From contig JAAEQG010001024.1 of the NCBI GenBank assembly GCA_024231775.1, positions 1-33,562 on the forward strand: a DNA stretch of 33,562 bases, read 5' to 3'. Origin of the DNA: a bacterium. Its GTDB lineage: Bacteria > Planctomycetota > Phycisphaerae > UBA1845. Position numbers and translations under genes: made by a program. Shown here piece by piece: positions 8,935 through 18,560 of the stretch. The notes beneath the pieces are model-generated. The model saw only the letters and a program-made list of their open reading frames with translations, was not told the DNA's origin and did not search any database. The stretch's first letter is position 1, and every line of letters starts with the position of its first letter.

Positions 8935-9376
8935 TTACTCTCCAAGCACGACCTGATTTGGTCGACATCGATTCCTGATTTCAACGGAGTTTTTCGCATC
9001 GTTCGTGTGTGGCTGAGTTTGGCTTCGGTGTTGTGGCGGCGGTGATAGGCGATTCGCGCGGCGGCATCTTCGAGGAGCATGCCACGAGCCCGTCGTCCGT
9101 AGCGGAGGCTCAGGAACCACTGCGACGGCGCGTAGCGGACCTGATCGACGGTCAAGCTTTCGGGCGGATAGGGCGGAGGCTCCTCGGTTCCAGGGGGGGA
9201 AGAACATCCGCGCCCACCGGAACGTCACAGCGCTCAGCAGACTCTTCCTCCGTCAGCTGCCGGCGCATCTTGTTCACGAGCAGATGACTCACCTGTGACA
9301 GATACATGTGCCGATGGATCGACTGCCCGCCGCGGACCTCGAAGTGGTCAAAGCCTAGTGCTCTGACGCTACTCAA
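8935..9376 (-). pseudogene. C-terminal remnant of a DDE (IS4/IS701-like) transposase, frameshifted
   Basis: Frame 1: GFDHFEVRGGQSIHRHMYLSQVSHLLVNKMRRQLTEEESAE. Frame 2: LTVDQVRYAPSQWFLSLRYGRRARGMLLEDAAARIAYHRRHNTEAKLSHTRTMRKT. Together they read as a transposase C-terminus. The N-terminal catalytic part is absent. Confidence 0.7.
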
Positions 9377-9405
9377 TCGATGGGTAGAGCCGTCGGAGCA
9401 CTAGG
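9354..9405. repeat. 15-bp inverted repeat (one mismatch) flanking a 22-nt spacer
   Basis: CCTAGTGCTCTGACG (9354-9368) and CGTCGGAGCACTAGG (9391-9405). Lies exactly between the deacetylase stop and the transposase remnant. Confidence 0.75.
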
Positions 9406-10483
9406 TCGCCCAGGTGCGGGCGTGTTGCCTGCGCCTGCGGCTGTCCAGCAGGCCGCTCATCTCCAGGGCGAACGTGTGTTCGTCGTGGCCTAGTCCGATG
9501 CTGGTGCGTGGAAGGGCAAACGGATCCACGGGGGGCAGGCATCGACCGGGCACGGTGGTGAAGGCGTAGCGAACGCCCTCGCGCCGCAGAATCTCAGCGT
9601 CCTGTGCGTCGAAGTCCCCGGGTACGCCGTTGGGGTAGGCGAATGCGTCACCGCAGCCTACCTGGGCGCGCACTCGTCGAACACTCTCCGCTAACTCAGC
9701 CTCGCGTCTGGCCCGCGTCTCTCGGGCCAGGATAACATGCCCTACGGTGTGGGCTCCGATCTCGTGCCCGGCGGCGGCAAGCCGCGACAGGTCGGGCCAG
9801 CCCAGTGGTGCGAAGCACTCCACGACCGAATCGGGCAGAGCATCTTGAAGCGCAGGCCAGGATTCCTCGACCAAGGCCAGGACGTGATCATGCTCATGGG
9901 TCTTGTACAACGTTGGTGACGCCACCAGAACACGCAACGGCTTTGGCAGGTCCGCCCGAATGGCCTCTGGAAGAGCTCCCAACACCCTCAGACGGTCAGA
10001 GAGGAACCACCTCCCCTCATCGACGTGCCCGGTGGCTACGAAGAACGTGGCCCGCAGATCCCAGTGCTCCAACCCGGGGAGGGCATGGCGCAGCGTGCAG
10101 GCATGCCCGTCGTCAAAGGTAATCGCGAAGCAGGGTTCATCGAGCACCTTCCCCTCCAGCAGCCCATCGATGACCGCCGGCAGATGCACGACGTTTCCTG
10201 CGCTTCGCAGAATCCTGAGCTGCTGTTCGAAGGCGCTTTGAGTCACAAAGTGCGGTGGCAGCCACGGCTCGCCGGCGACTTCGTCGGAACAGACGCCGTG
10301 GTAGGTCAGCACGCGCAGACCGGCGCTGCGCCGCGCTTTACGGGCCAGATACCCCGCGTGCTCCAGCAAGGGTGCGACCGCTCCGGCGATGGTACGCCGG
10401 AGACGCTGAGGACTACCTGAGGTTGTGTTCCTTGCGGAGCACATATCCGGTCCACTCCGTGGGGCTCTCCGGTAGCACAGCAC
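9401..10483 (-). CDS. Polysaccharide deacetylase family protein (NodB homology domain)
   Basis: FAITFDDGHACTLRHALPGLEHWDLRATFFVATGHVDEGRWFL; AAAGHEIGAHTVGHVIL; FAYPNGVPGDFD. Confidence 0.92.
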   Translation of the reverse strand: MLCYRRAPRSGPDMCSARNTTSGSPQRLRRTIAGAVAPLLEHAGYLARKARRSAGLRVLTYHGVCSDEVAGEPWLPPHFVTQSAFEQQLRILRSAGNVVHLPAVIDGLLEGKVLDEPCFAITFDDGHACTLRHALPGLEHWDLRATFFVATGHVDEGRWFLSDRLRVLGALPEAIRADLPKPLRVLVASPTLYKTHEHDHVLALVEESWPALQDALPDSVVECFAPLGWPDLSRLAAAGHEIGAHTVGHVILARETRARREAELAESVRRVRAQVGCGDAFAYPNGVPGDFDAQDAEILRREGVRYAFTTVPGRCLPPVDPFALPRTSIGLGHDEHTFALEMSGLLDSRRRRQHARTWAT

Positions 10484-10586
10484 GGTGCTACCGGTTCACT
10501 TTCAGAATAGTTGCGGCATCCATCAGAACGCCGGCTGGCGCGCGCAGGGCGTCACCGTGTCCAGCGCGTCAGCTTCGCCCGCCGGA

Positions 10587-11945
10587 TCAACCGGGGAGCG
10601 GCGCGGGCATCAACCCCCAGCCATCCCATGCCGGCCGTGTTGCGTTCAGCTCAGGCTCCAGCTCGGTCTCCTCCACCTCTCGACGTATCGCCCGCAGGAG
10701 ACACGTTGGCATGGCCAGAACCCACCAGAATGACTCCACATAGAAGCGTTCCGTGAACAGCCCGGAGGCCAGATACGTGAACATCGACAGGCTGATTCCG
10801 TAGATAACCATGATGGTCTGTGGAGGGGCGCGCGACAGCGCCGCCAGCCCCCTGCACTGCCACAACTGGAAGCCGGAGAGCAGCAGGAGAAGGAGGAACA
10901 CCGCCGCCCCATGCACACCCAACTCCGCAACGCAGAGTATGAAAGTGTTGTGTGTCCCACGGTATTTAACGGTGTGGTCGTACCGGCCAACCACGCGCGG
11001 GAAGTTCCCGCACCCGACGCCGTAGGGATAATCGGCGATCATGGTGAACGCTGCTGCCCAGATGCGCTTGCGCAGGTTGGCCGAGTCGTCCTGGGCCATG
11101 TACTCGTCATCCTGCAGGGTCGCCATGCGATCCCAAAAGTGCTTATCCGCCAGAGAGTTGCTGGCAATGGAGACAAGCACGAGCGCCCCCCATACGCGAA
11201 ACCGCCGAATCCGCGGGGCCAGCAAGACCGCCACGATTCCGGTGAACATCAGGGCCAGAAACGCAGACCGCGTCCGGCATAGGATGATGGTGTTGACCGT
11301 AAACGCCCCTGCCACCATCGCCATGATGCGCCAGCGCCAGTTCCGGGCGATGAAGAACGCCGCCCCAATCAGCGGAAGCATGGCCGCCATATGCACAGCC
11401 AGTCCCGAGGAGGCACGGAAGTCCGGCCCACCCACGCTCTCCAGGCGACCGCTGATGAACTCGCCGCGCGGGGCGGTATAGGCGTCGTATCCGAGAACCA
11501 GCGAACCAAGTACCAGAGTCCACAGCAGAACATTGAAAGCCCGACGGTTCGACACCAGGTGAGTCAGGCACATGACGAAGATGGACAGCTTGATGAACTT
11601 TTCCATCACCAGGTGCGTGGGCCAGTCGGTGACCTGCACGCCGATCAACCGGCTGAAGCAGGCAATGCACACCAGCAGGATCAGCAGGGCCTGCCACGTA
11701 CAGACCAGGGGACGGACCCGTGGCAACTTCGACCAGTTCAGGGCCATCCCCAAACCCATGAACAGCGCCGCGGTCAGGGAGAAGCGAATTCCCAGGTCAG
11801 CCAGCGGTCGGCCCCACCAACTGGTGACCGGATTCACCTGGTAGATCATGATGTAGTTGACGGCGCCGATCAGCGGATGGACCAGGGAGAGGGTACACAT
11901 GACCACGAACAGGGCAAAGAATGCCATGGATCGCAGTGGCCACAT
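10587..11945 (-). CDS. O-antigen ligase / polymerase-like membrane protein (DUF5935-type N-terminus)
   Basis: Polytopic. N-terminal HPLIGAVNYIMIYQVNPVTSWWG and LYT-like FISGRLESVGGPDFRASSGLAVHMAAMLPL; YGVGCGNFPRVVGRY...THNTFILCVAELGVHGAAVFL is the Wzy_C/ligase loop signature. Confidence 0.85.
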   Translation of the reverse strand: MWPLRSMAFFALFVVMCTLSLVHPLIGAVNYIMIYQVNPVTSWWGRPLADLGIRFSLTAALFMGLGMALNWSKLPRVRPLVCTWQALLILLVCIACFSRLIGVQVTDWPTHLVMEKFIKLSIFVMCLTHLVSNRRAFNVLLWTLVLGSLVLGYDAYTAPRGEFISGRLESVGGPDFRASSGLAVHMAAMLPLIGAAFFIARNWRWRIMAMVAGAFTVNTIILCRTRSAFLALMFTGIVAVLLAPRIRRFRVWGALVLVSIASNSLADKHFWDRMATLQDDEYMAQDDSANLRKRIWAAAFTMIADYPYGVGCGNFPRVVGRYDHTVKYRGTHNTFILCVAELGVHGAAVFLLLLLLSGFQLWQCRGLAALSRAPPQTIMVIYGISLSMFTYLASGLFTERFYVESFWWVLAMPTCLLRAIRREVEETELEPELNATRPAWDGWGLMPAPLPG

Positions 11946-12035
11946 GCTTGCTCTACTCCTTGGCGATAGTGAGGCGTCTGTCCACCTTCAGGCGGACTGA
12001 ACGGACCCTACGCGGGCGGCCTACGCCCCCGCGAG

Positions 12036-13211
12036 TCAAACGTACTCTGCCCCCGAACCGATGGGCACGGCTACGCTCGGCGAGTGGTCGGGGGCTGCGC
12101 CGTCGTGCAGATCAGCAGCCATCCGGGCGACAATCCGCTCGGCTGCGTACCCGTCTCCGAACACGTCACGGGGGGTAGCCATGTAGGCGTAAGTATCCTG
12201 GTCGTCCATCAACATCAGCACCGAGGACACCACGTCCTGGGTCTCGGTACCTACGATGGTGGCGGCGCCGGCGCGCAGGGCCTCCGGGCGCTCGGTCGAA
12301 GCCCGCATGACCAGGATGGGCTTGCCCAGGGCAGTCCCTTCCTCCTGCAGACCGCCCGAGTCGGTCAGGATGGCATCACAATCCAGCAACAGTCGAACCC
12401 ACTCGCCATAGCGCGGAGCGTCGATCAGCGACACACCGTGGACGCCCGCCAACTGACGATGTACGACTTCGCGGACCTTCGGGTTGCGGTGCACGGAGAA
12501 GACAATCCGCAGCTCCGGACGCTGGGTGGCCAGGCGTTTGAGAGCACGGCAGATCCGGATCAGGCCCGGCCCCCAGTTCTCCCGCCGGTGAGCGGTGACC
12601 AGCAGAGTCCAATGGTCCCCGGGCGAAGAAGACTCCACGGTACCGGTGACGTCCAGACGGTCACGCACCATGCGCAGAGCGTCCACCACCGTGTTGCCCA
12701 CCCGCTCGATCTGCTCGGAGTCGATCCCTTCGTGGAGCAGGTTCATCTCCGCCTCCCGGGTGGGGGCGAAGTTCCAGCGGGCCAAGTCCGCCAACTGCCG
12801 GCGAGCCAATTCCTCTGGAAACGGATCCGTCACGCACCCGGTGCGCAGCCCGGCTTCCACGTGGGCCAAGGGTACTTGTCTGAGCCCCGCCGCCATCCCC
12901 GCGGATAGCGCCGAGAGTGTGTCACCCTGGACAACGACGGCGCGAGGACTGTACCGCTCGAGCAACTCGCCGACCGCCTGGGTCAGGCGCGAGACCATCA
13001 TGCACAGATCGTTAGTGCCATGCAGAACCTCGAGTTGCACGTCGGGGATCAGGTCAAAGATCTCCAGAGCTTCGCCGGCCATCTCCGGATGCTGGCCGGT
13101 AAGCACCACCAGGGGCGCCAGGTCGGGGGAGACCTCGTGCATGGTCAGGATCACCGGCGCCAGCTTGATGGCCTCCGGGCGCGTACCGATCACAAAGAGC
13201 ACTCTGTTCAT
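12036..13211 (-). CDS. wecB: UDP-N-acetylglucosamine 2-epimerase (non-hydrolysing)
   Basis: MNRVLFVIGTRPEAIKLAPVI...VLTGQHPEM...VVVQGDTLSALSAGMAA...LAHVEAGLRTG...LTDSGGLQEEGTALGKPILVMRASTERPEAL. Start chosen at 13211, in an ATGA overlap with the upstream gene stop. Confidence 0.95.
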   Translation of the reverse strand: MNRVLFVIGTRPEAIKLAPVILTMHEVSPDLAPLVVLTGQHPEMAGEALEIFDLIPDVQLEVLHGTNDLCMMVSRLTQAVGELLERYSPRAVVVQGDTLSALSAGMAAGLRQVPLAHVEAGLRTGCVTDPFPEELARRQLADLARWNFAPTREAEMNLLHEGIDSEQIERVGNTVVDALRMVRDRLDVTGTVESSSPGDHWTLLVTAHRRENWGPGLIRICRALKRLATQRPELRIVFSVHRNPKVREVVHRQLAGVHGVSLIDAPRYGEWVRLLLDCDAILTDSGGLQEEGTALGKPILVMRASTERPEALRAGAATIVGTETQDVVSSVLMLMDDQDTYAYMATPRDVFGDGYAAERIVARMAADLHDGAAPDHSPSVAVPIGSGAEYV

Positions 13212-14527
13212 GCCGTCGCCCAACTTTCTGAAGCTCCTGCGTCTGTCACCTTGCCCTTCCCCGGGCTCGTCTGCCGAAGTGGCGCAGCCGTCCACCATGA
13301 CCACCTTCCTTTGCGTTGCGGCGAAGAATGAAGCTCCGCCAGGGCATCCATCAACCTGGCCAAGTGTTCTTCCGCCCGCAAGGAATCAGCGTGCCGCAGC
13401 GCCGCGGAAGCCATCCGGGCGCGCAACTCCGGGTCGCGTAGACACTCAATCGCCTTACATATATCCGCCGAGTGCAACGTGTTGACGACCACCCCCGCAC
13501 CGCTGGCCCGCACGAAGCGGTCAACGAAGCACCCGGGCGGAACCACGGCGAGGATTGGCCGACCCACCGCCAGGTAGTCAACGATCTTCGAAGGAAAACA
13601 CCCCCGGACTTCGTCGGGATACGGCGTGTCGTGTCCGAGGACGACGACGCCCACGTCGGCCTGCTGCACCGCACTAAGCGCATCCGCCCGACTACCCCAC
13701 CGGGCTGGACGCCCTTCCAGCATGGGGTGCGGCGGCGTCAGCAGAGACAGCTCCAGGTTCTCTATTCGATCGGTCGCGCCCAGCAGGGCGCGAATGGAAT
13801 CCTCATGCGCGTCGTAGAGGCTTCCGGTATAGACCAGCCGCAGCGTCCGACTCGACATCGGCGACGGGGCGGCAGGCACGTCTGCGGAGATGCAGTGGGG
13901 AACCACCATGCAAAGCTGAACCCCGCGTCCGCGGTAGTGGTCGGCGAACTCCGGGGTGGGCACCACAACCTGGGCTGCGTCATCCAGCACCCGACGATCG
14001 ATCCACCGCCAGAAGACCCGCTTGATCCACGACCCGCTCTGGTACGTCTCGGCGAAGAGGTCGTGCATGTAGGCGACCAGCGGCAGGCCGGTTCGCCGGG
14101 CGATCCACCATCCGACCAACAGACTGAAGCGGTGGGGATACACCGCCAGAACGCAGTCCAGACGTCGGGTCCGGCGCAGACGCCGCACCGATCGGAGCAT
14201 CCTCAGCACCACTCCCAGGCTCGCCCACCAAGCAGCCGGCGTTCCCTCCTCACCACCCGGAGCGTACCACCGCATCCGCAACGTCGCGCACGACGGTTCG
14301 GGGATGCGCTCCTCCGGGGGTGGCGCGGGCAGGTCACGGGTCACCACGCAGAATCGGTCGGCGGGAGCATCGCGAAACAGACTAGCCAAGACACCCGTGG
14401 AAGCCCGATTCGCCGGCGGCCAATGCCAACTGACGATCAGCGTGGTGGGCGCAGGATCGGCGCAGGGCAGCTGGGGCGAGTCGACCTCGCTTGCGGACCG
14501 TACCTGCACGGGATGGCTGGCCACCAT
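13208..14527 (-). CDS. Glycosyltransferase family 4-type protein (WbuB-like)
   Basis: TTLIVSWHWPPANRASTGVLASLFRD; GWWIARRTGLPLVAYMHDLFAETY; LRLVYTGSLYDAHEDSIRALL; CFPSKIVDYLAVGRPILAVVPPG. Confidence 0.85.
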   Translation of the reverse strand: MVASHPVQVRSASEVDSPQLPCADPAPTTLIVSWHWPPANRASTGVLASLFRDAPADRFCVVTRDLPAPPPEERIPEPSCATLRMRWYAPGGEEGTPAAWWASLGVVLRMLRSVRRLRRTRRLDCVLAVYPHRFSLLVGWWIARRTGLPLVAYMHDLFAETYQSGSWIKRVFWRWIDRRVLDDAAQVVVPTPEFADHYRGRGVQLCMVVPHCISADVPAAPSPMSSRTLRLVYTGSLYDAHEDSIRALLGATDRIENLELSLLTPPHPMLEGRPARWGSRADALSAVQQADVGVVVLGHDTPYPDEVRGCFPSKIVDYLAVGRPILAVVPPGCFVDRFVRASGAGVVVNTLHSADICKAIECLRDPELRARMASAALRHADSLRAEEHLARLMDALAELHSSPQRKGRWSWWTAAPLRQTSPGKGKVTDAGASESWATA

Positions 14528-14680
14528 TGTTCCTCGCCGGGCGCGGAGCGGTCGTGCGCGCGTTCCACCAACGCGCGTCGCACGCCGAGCGCATATACTC
14601 GGACCTCTTCGTGTACATCGGCACTGGAAAGGGGTGGATTGACCACATTATCGGCCATCGACGAGCCAGGCGGGGCAGGC

Positions 14681-15748
14681 TCATCCGGCAGGGGATGCGG
14701 GGACCGCCAGATACTCGGCGACCTTACGGCGGTACCATGAACGGCGGCGGACCCGGCCGATCGAAGCCCGGACATATCCCACGGTGTCGCCGAGCAGCAA
14801 AGCCCAATAGATGGCGATCGCCGTCGGATAGGCGGGCCAGCTTCCCATCCGCCGGGCGACGCGCAGAGCTTTGGCGTGGAAGGCGCCGACGTACCAGTAG
14901 AGCGAAGCTATGGTCAGCAGGATCCACAGTGGCCAGTAAAAGAACCCCGCCGCCAGGAGTGCGCCGCACAGCAGGAGGTTGCGCAGATTGTAGCGGGTGG
15001 GGCCGGCCTCGAGTTGGGTGTGGCCGGTCGTGCTGGCGTAGAATCTGAACTGTCGATACACCCCCCCCAGCGTGGAGCGAGGCCGCCAGAACACCACCGC
15101 GTCACTCGCGAAGGACCGGGCGACAGCCATGCGGCGCAGCTTGGCGTTGAACAGGTTGTCGTCAATCGGAGTCCATTCGGGCAACCCCCCCGCTCGCTCC
15201 CACAACGCCTTGGTGTAAGCCATGGAACGGCAGGACGGATTGAACGACTCCGGGTCAATCGGTTCGAGGACCCCACGCATGGTCGCCGCGCCCACGACCT
15301 CTTCAAACCAGGTGTGTGCGTCAATGCGGTAGGACCCCGCCACGAACTCGATATTCGGGTCGTCCTCAAACGGCCGGACGATCGCTTCCACCCAGCCCGA
15401 ATCCAGCCGACAGCCGGTGTCCGTGCTGACGATCACATCGCCCGCGGCTGCCCGCGCGCCAAGGTTGCGCCCCTGCCCGATGTTTGCCCCGGGGGCTTCG
15501 ATCACCAGGATGCGCTCGTCCCGCTCCGCCGCAGCGTGCAGGATTGCCAGAGTTCCATCCGTGGACCCGCCGTCAACCACGATGATCTCGTCGGGCGTTC
15601 GGGTCTGGTCCGCAAGGGAGTCGAGCAAAACGGAGCAGCCTGTGGCTTCGTTCAGCACGGTGGTGACCAACGAGACGCTCCGTCCAGGTTTTTCAATAGT
15701 TTCAGTCGCCACTGAAATCCTCACCCCCACTCCTGGGACACCCAGCAC
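14681..15748 (-). CDS. Glycosyltransferase family 2 with C-terminal membrane segments
   Basis: VSLVTTVLNEATGCSVLLDSLADQTRTPDEIIVVDGGSTDGTLAIL; GRNLGARAAAGDVIVSTDTGCRLDSGWVEAI; hydrophobic C-terminal part. Confidence 0.9.
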   Translation of the reverse strand: MLGVPGVGVRISVATETIEKPGRSVSLVTTVLNEATGCSVLLDSLADQTRTPDEIIVVDGGSTDGTLAILHAAAERDERILVIEAPGANIGQGRNLGARAAAGDVIVSTDTGCRLDSGWVEAIVRPFEDDPNIEFVAGSYRIDAHTWFEEVVGAATMRGVLEPIDPESFNPSCRSMAYTKALWERAGGLPEWTPIDDNLFNAKLRRMAVARSFASDAVVFWRPRSTLGGVYRQFRFYASTTGHTQLEAGPTRYNLRNLLLCGALLAAGFFYWPLWILLTIASLYWYVGAFHAKALRVARRMGSWPAYPTAIAIYWALLLGDTVGYVRASIGRVRRRSWYRRKVAEYLAVPASPAG

Positions 15749-15898
15749 GCTCCGATCCCTAGCGGCGCGACCGACGGTCGTCGCGCATAGACCATGGTCC
15801 GCACTGGAGTTATCGGCACCTACCGGAGTATTGTCTACCGCGTTCGGCAGGTGGACGGTGGTTGCGGCTTCCCCGGAACCTCCGCGCGGAAAAGCTGC

Positions 15899-17122
15899 TC
15901 AGATGGCTTCGGCCAGGCCGTTCGGTCCGGGACGATGGGCTAGGCGGCTGGCTCCGTGGAATCGGCGGAGGAGCTTGCGGTTCTGCGCGCGGCGCGTTGT
16001 GGTCCAAGCGGTGATCGCTGCGCGGTAGGCTCCACTGGTCGCCCGGGCGGCCTTTGCCCAGGTGAACTCGGCGGATCGTCGATGTCCGCGTTCGATGAGA
16101 TCCGCGCGGAGGGCGCCATCCCGGGCGACGGCAGACACCGCCCGAGCTACCGCGTCGATGTCGTCCGGATCGACCAGGATTCCCGCGTCGCCCACGACCT
16201 CGGGTAAGGCAGTGCGTCTGGAGGCTATCACCGGACACGCTCCGGCCATGGCTTCCAGCACGGGCAAACCGAACCCCTCAGCGGTGGACAGCATCAGCAA
16301 GGCCCTGGCCGACGACAGCAGCACTCCGAGTCGCTGGTCACCGGGATGGCCCAGGAAACGCACCCGCTCGGGGTGACGAATGGTTGCGTACACGGCCCGG
16401 GCTGAGGGACACTGCCGCTCGAGTAACCCGGTCAGCCAAAGCTCGGGCGCATCCGTACTGCGACTCCAGAGATGGTCCATGGCCGCCAGCACGCCGGCTA
16501 CGTTCTTGCGCTTTTCCGCACCGCCGACGTAGAGCACGTAGTCTTCGTTGGCGAGCCGAGCGTTCGCTGCAATATGACCGGGCTGATCGACTCCGTTGGG
16601 GATCACTTCGATCCGATCCTGCGGAACCCGCAGACGCCGGACGCATTCCGCCCGGGTATGGTCGCTGACCGTCAGGATGCGCGCGGCGCCGCGGATGGAA
16701 CCGCGCTGGGCCAACCAGTGCGCCCACCGTTGTCGGCGCGTCGCGAAGTAGTCGGCGGGGTAGGCTTGCGGGATCAGGTCGTGAATGGTCAGCACTGCGG
16801 GGATCGGACAGACCGCCGGAACTCCCGTGTTCCAAGTCGCGTGATACAGGTCGATACCCGCGGAACGCAAGATCGACGGCAGACAACGACGCTCCCATCG
16901 CCACCTTCGGTCGTAGACCCGTTTGGAACGGTCAAAGTCCGTAACCAGCGTTTCTACCTCCAGAGCAGAGATATCCCCCGGCACCGCATCTGCGCAGAGG
17001 GCCACCGGTTGGACCTCACTCGTCCGGCCAAACTCGCGAAGCAGGCGGAGGACGTAGGTGGTCACCCCGTCTCGACCGCCGGTACACATCCGTGCATCCA
17101 CGAGCACACGCATGGCTGCCAT
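15899..17122 (-). CDS. Glycosyltransferase family 4 (GT-B)
   Basis: MRVLVDARMCTGGRDGVTTYVLRLLREF; DLYHATWNTGVPAVCPIPAVLTIHDLIPQAYP; ILTVSDHTRAECVRRLRVPQDRIEVIPNGVD; LMLSTAEGFGLPVLEAMAGACPVIASRRTALPEVVGDAGILVDPDD. Start set at the TAATG overlap at 17122. Confidence 0.93.
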   Translation of the reverse strand: MAAMRVLVDARMCTGGRDGVTTYVLRLLREFGRTSEVQPVALCADAVPGDISALEVETLVTDFDRSKRVYDRRWRWERRCLPSILRSAGIDLYHATWNTGVPAVCPIPAVLTIHDLIPQAYPADYFATRRQRWAHWLAQRGSIRGAARILTVSDHTRAECVRRLRVPQDRIEVIPNGVDQPGHIAANARLANEDYVLYVGGAEKRKNVAGVLAAMDHLWSRSTDAPELWLTGLLERQCPSARAVYATIRHPERVRFLGHPGDQRLGVLLSSARALLMLSTAEGFGLPVLEAMAGACPVIASRRTALPEVVGDAGILVDPDDIDAVARAVSAVARDGALRADLIERGHRRSAEFTWAKAARATSGAYRAAITAWTTTRRAQNRKLLRRFHGASRLAHRPGPNGLAEAI

Positions 17123-17790
17123 TACCCGCACTCCTCTTTGATCGCCGCACAACACAGTGATTGCCCGCACCAACGCAGACCCGCCACCTGGGAAAGCCGC
17201 GGCGCCGACTCGATCACGCTACGACGCAAACGCCACAGCCCCGGTCTTCCACCCCAGCGGCGAAACCAGGGTAGACCGAGGGTGCGCAGGTCCACCGGGG
17301 CGAATCCGGCGCCGGTCGCCAAGGCCCGGAGTTCCCCATGCCCGAAGATGCGCACGTGGGTGTCATCAGCGAAAACCGAAGGATCGCAGAACCGCGCGTT
17401 TGGAGTGACCAGCAGGAGCACGCCGCCGGGATTCAACACCCGGTTCCATTCCCGCGCCGCGGTGGTCGCGGCGGAGAGATGCTCGACCACATGCTGCACG
17501 ATCACCGCGTCAAAGCTGCCCCGGGCAAAGGGTAATGCATGACCGTCCGCGCAGACCAGTGGAGCGTCGGTTGCGACCTGTCGGGCTATCGCCAGTCCGC
17601 GCGGGAACGGGTCTACCCCCAAGACCCGGCGGGGCGCCAGCCGGGCCAGCATCCCTCCCCCGCCGCAGCCCATTTCCAGAATCCGACTGTCACCGTCGGG
17701 GAGATGGTGTTCTATCCACTTGGCTTCCATCTCGAACTCGGGGTAAGCCGCCGAGCGGACGTAGTGGTCTTCGATCATGCGCTCGGTCAC
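17122..17790 (-). CDS. Class I SAM-dependent methyltransferase
   Basis: SRILEMGCGGGGMLARLAPRRVLGVDPFPRG...FDAVIVQHVVEHLSAATTAAREWNRVLNPGGVLLLVTPN. Confidence 0.92.
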   Translation of the reverse strand: MTERMIEDHYVRSAAYPEFEMEAKWIEHHLPDGDSRILEMGCGGGGMLARLAPRRVLGVDPFPRGLAIARQVATDAPLVCADGHALPFARGSFDAVIVQHVVEHLSAATTAAREWNRVLNPGGVLLLVTPNARFCDPSVFADDTHVRIFGHGELRALATGAGFAPVDLRTLGLPWFRRWGGRPGLWRLRRSVIESAPRLSQVAGLRWCGQSLCCAAIKEECG

Positions 17791-18560
17791 CGGGGTCCCC
17801 TCCTACCGTTCCATGCTGCCAGAGTGAGGGTGGCTCCGATGGCGGAATCCAGGCGGGATGACCGCTCCACCCAGTCCGGAGCGGTGCCCAGTGCCGTACG
17901 ACACCAGTGATCGCCGATGCTCTGCCACAGCCCCGCACAGTGCAGCTCGGTCTCTGCGAAACCGACCATCCCCGCAAGTAGTCGCAGTTCGCCCTTGGAG
18001 TACGGAATCTCCAGGCCATAAGGCCACCACCCGCGTAGCTCGAGGTAGAGCTTCCACAGGCGATAGCTCAGGCCCCAGGCGTGCGGAACGCTTACGATGG
18101 CTACGCCTCGCGGTCCCAGTACTCGGTGGTGCGCCGCCAGCGTCTGCCTTCGCCGGCGGCCTCGAAAGTGTTCGATCACTCCCAGCGAGCAGGACACGTC
18201 GAACCGCCCCGCCAGGGCGCCCAGATCGCCGAGCAGATCACCCCGAACGAACTCGGCGTCCAGCTTCAAAGCGTCAAACCGCTGACGGGCCTGCCACAAC
18301 GCGGAGTCGCTATAGTCCACCAACGTCACTCGCGCGCCCCGCATAGCCAGCAGTGCGGAAAGGTCTCCCCGCCCGCTGCCCAGCTCGACGACCCGTAGTC
18401 CCTCGATGCCGCCGAAGGTGGAGATCAGCGTCCGGAGCACATACGCCCAGCGCTGGCTGCGTTCCTCGCGCCGGATGCGGGCGAGGTCCCCGGTGGAATC
18501 CGGCGCCCCGCGCCAAAGCGACTCCCAAACCTGCACGCCTGATACGGTCGCCGAAGTCAT
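17787..18560 (-). CDS. Class I SAM-dependent methyltransferase
   Basis: LRVVELGSGRGDLSALLAMRGARVTLVDYSDSALWQAR...FDVSCSLGVIEHFRGRRRRQTLAAHHRVLGPRGVAIVSVPH. Start chosen at MTSATVSGV (18560), a TGATG overlap with the upstream GT2. Confidence 0.9.
   Translation of the reverse strand: MTSATVSGVQVWESLWRGAPDSTGDLARIRREERSQRWAYVLRTLISTFGGIEGLRVVELGSGRGDLSALLAMRGARVTLVDYSDSALWQARQRFDALKLDAEFVRGDLLGDLGALAGRFDVSCSLGVIEHFRGRRRRQTLAAHHRVLGPRGVAIVSVPHAWGLSYRLWKLYLELRGWWPYGLEIPYSKGELRLLAGMVGFAETELHCAGLWQSIGDHWCRTALGTAPDWVERSSRLDSAIGATLTLAAWNGRRGPR

Noticed and set aside
13472-14740. 422-aa plus-strand ORF across the glycosyltransferase/intergenic region
   Set aside because: Antisense to a well-supported GT4 frame; composition (Pro/Arg/His/Gln-rich) typical of a shadow ORF.
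16472-17542. 356-aa plus-strand ORF opposite GT4 and methyltransferase
   Set aside because: Antisense shadow spanning two supported genes.
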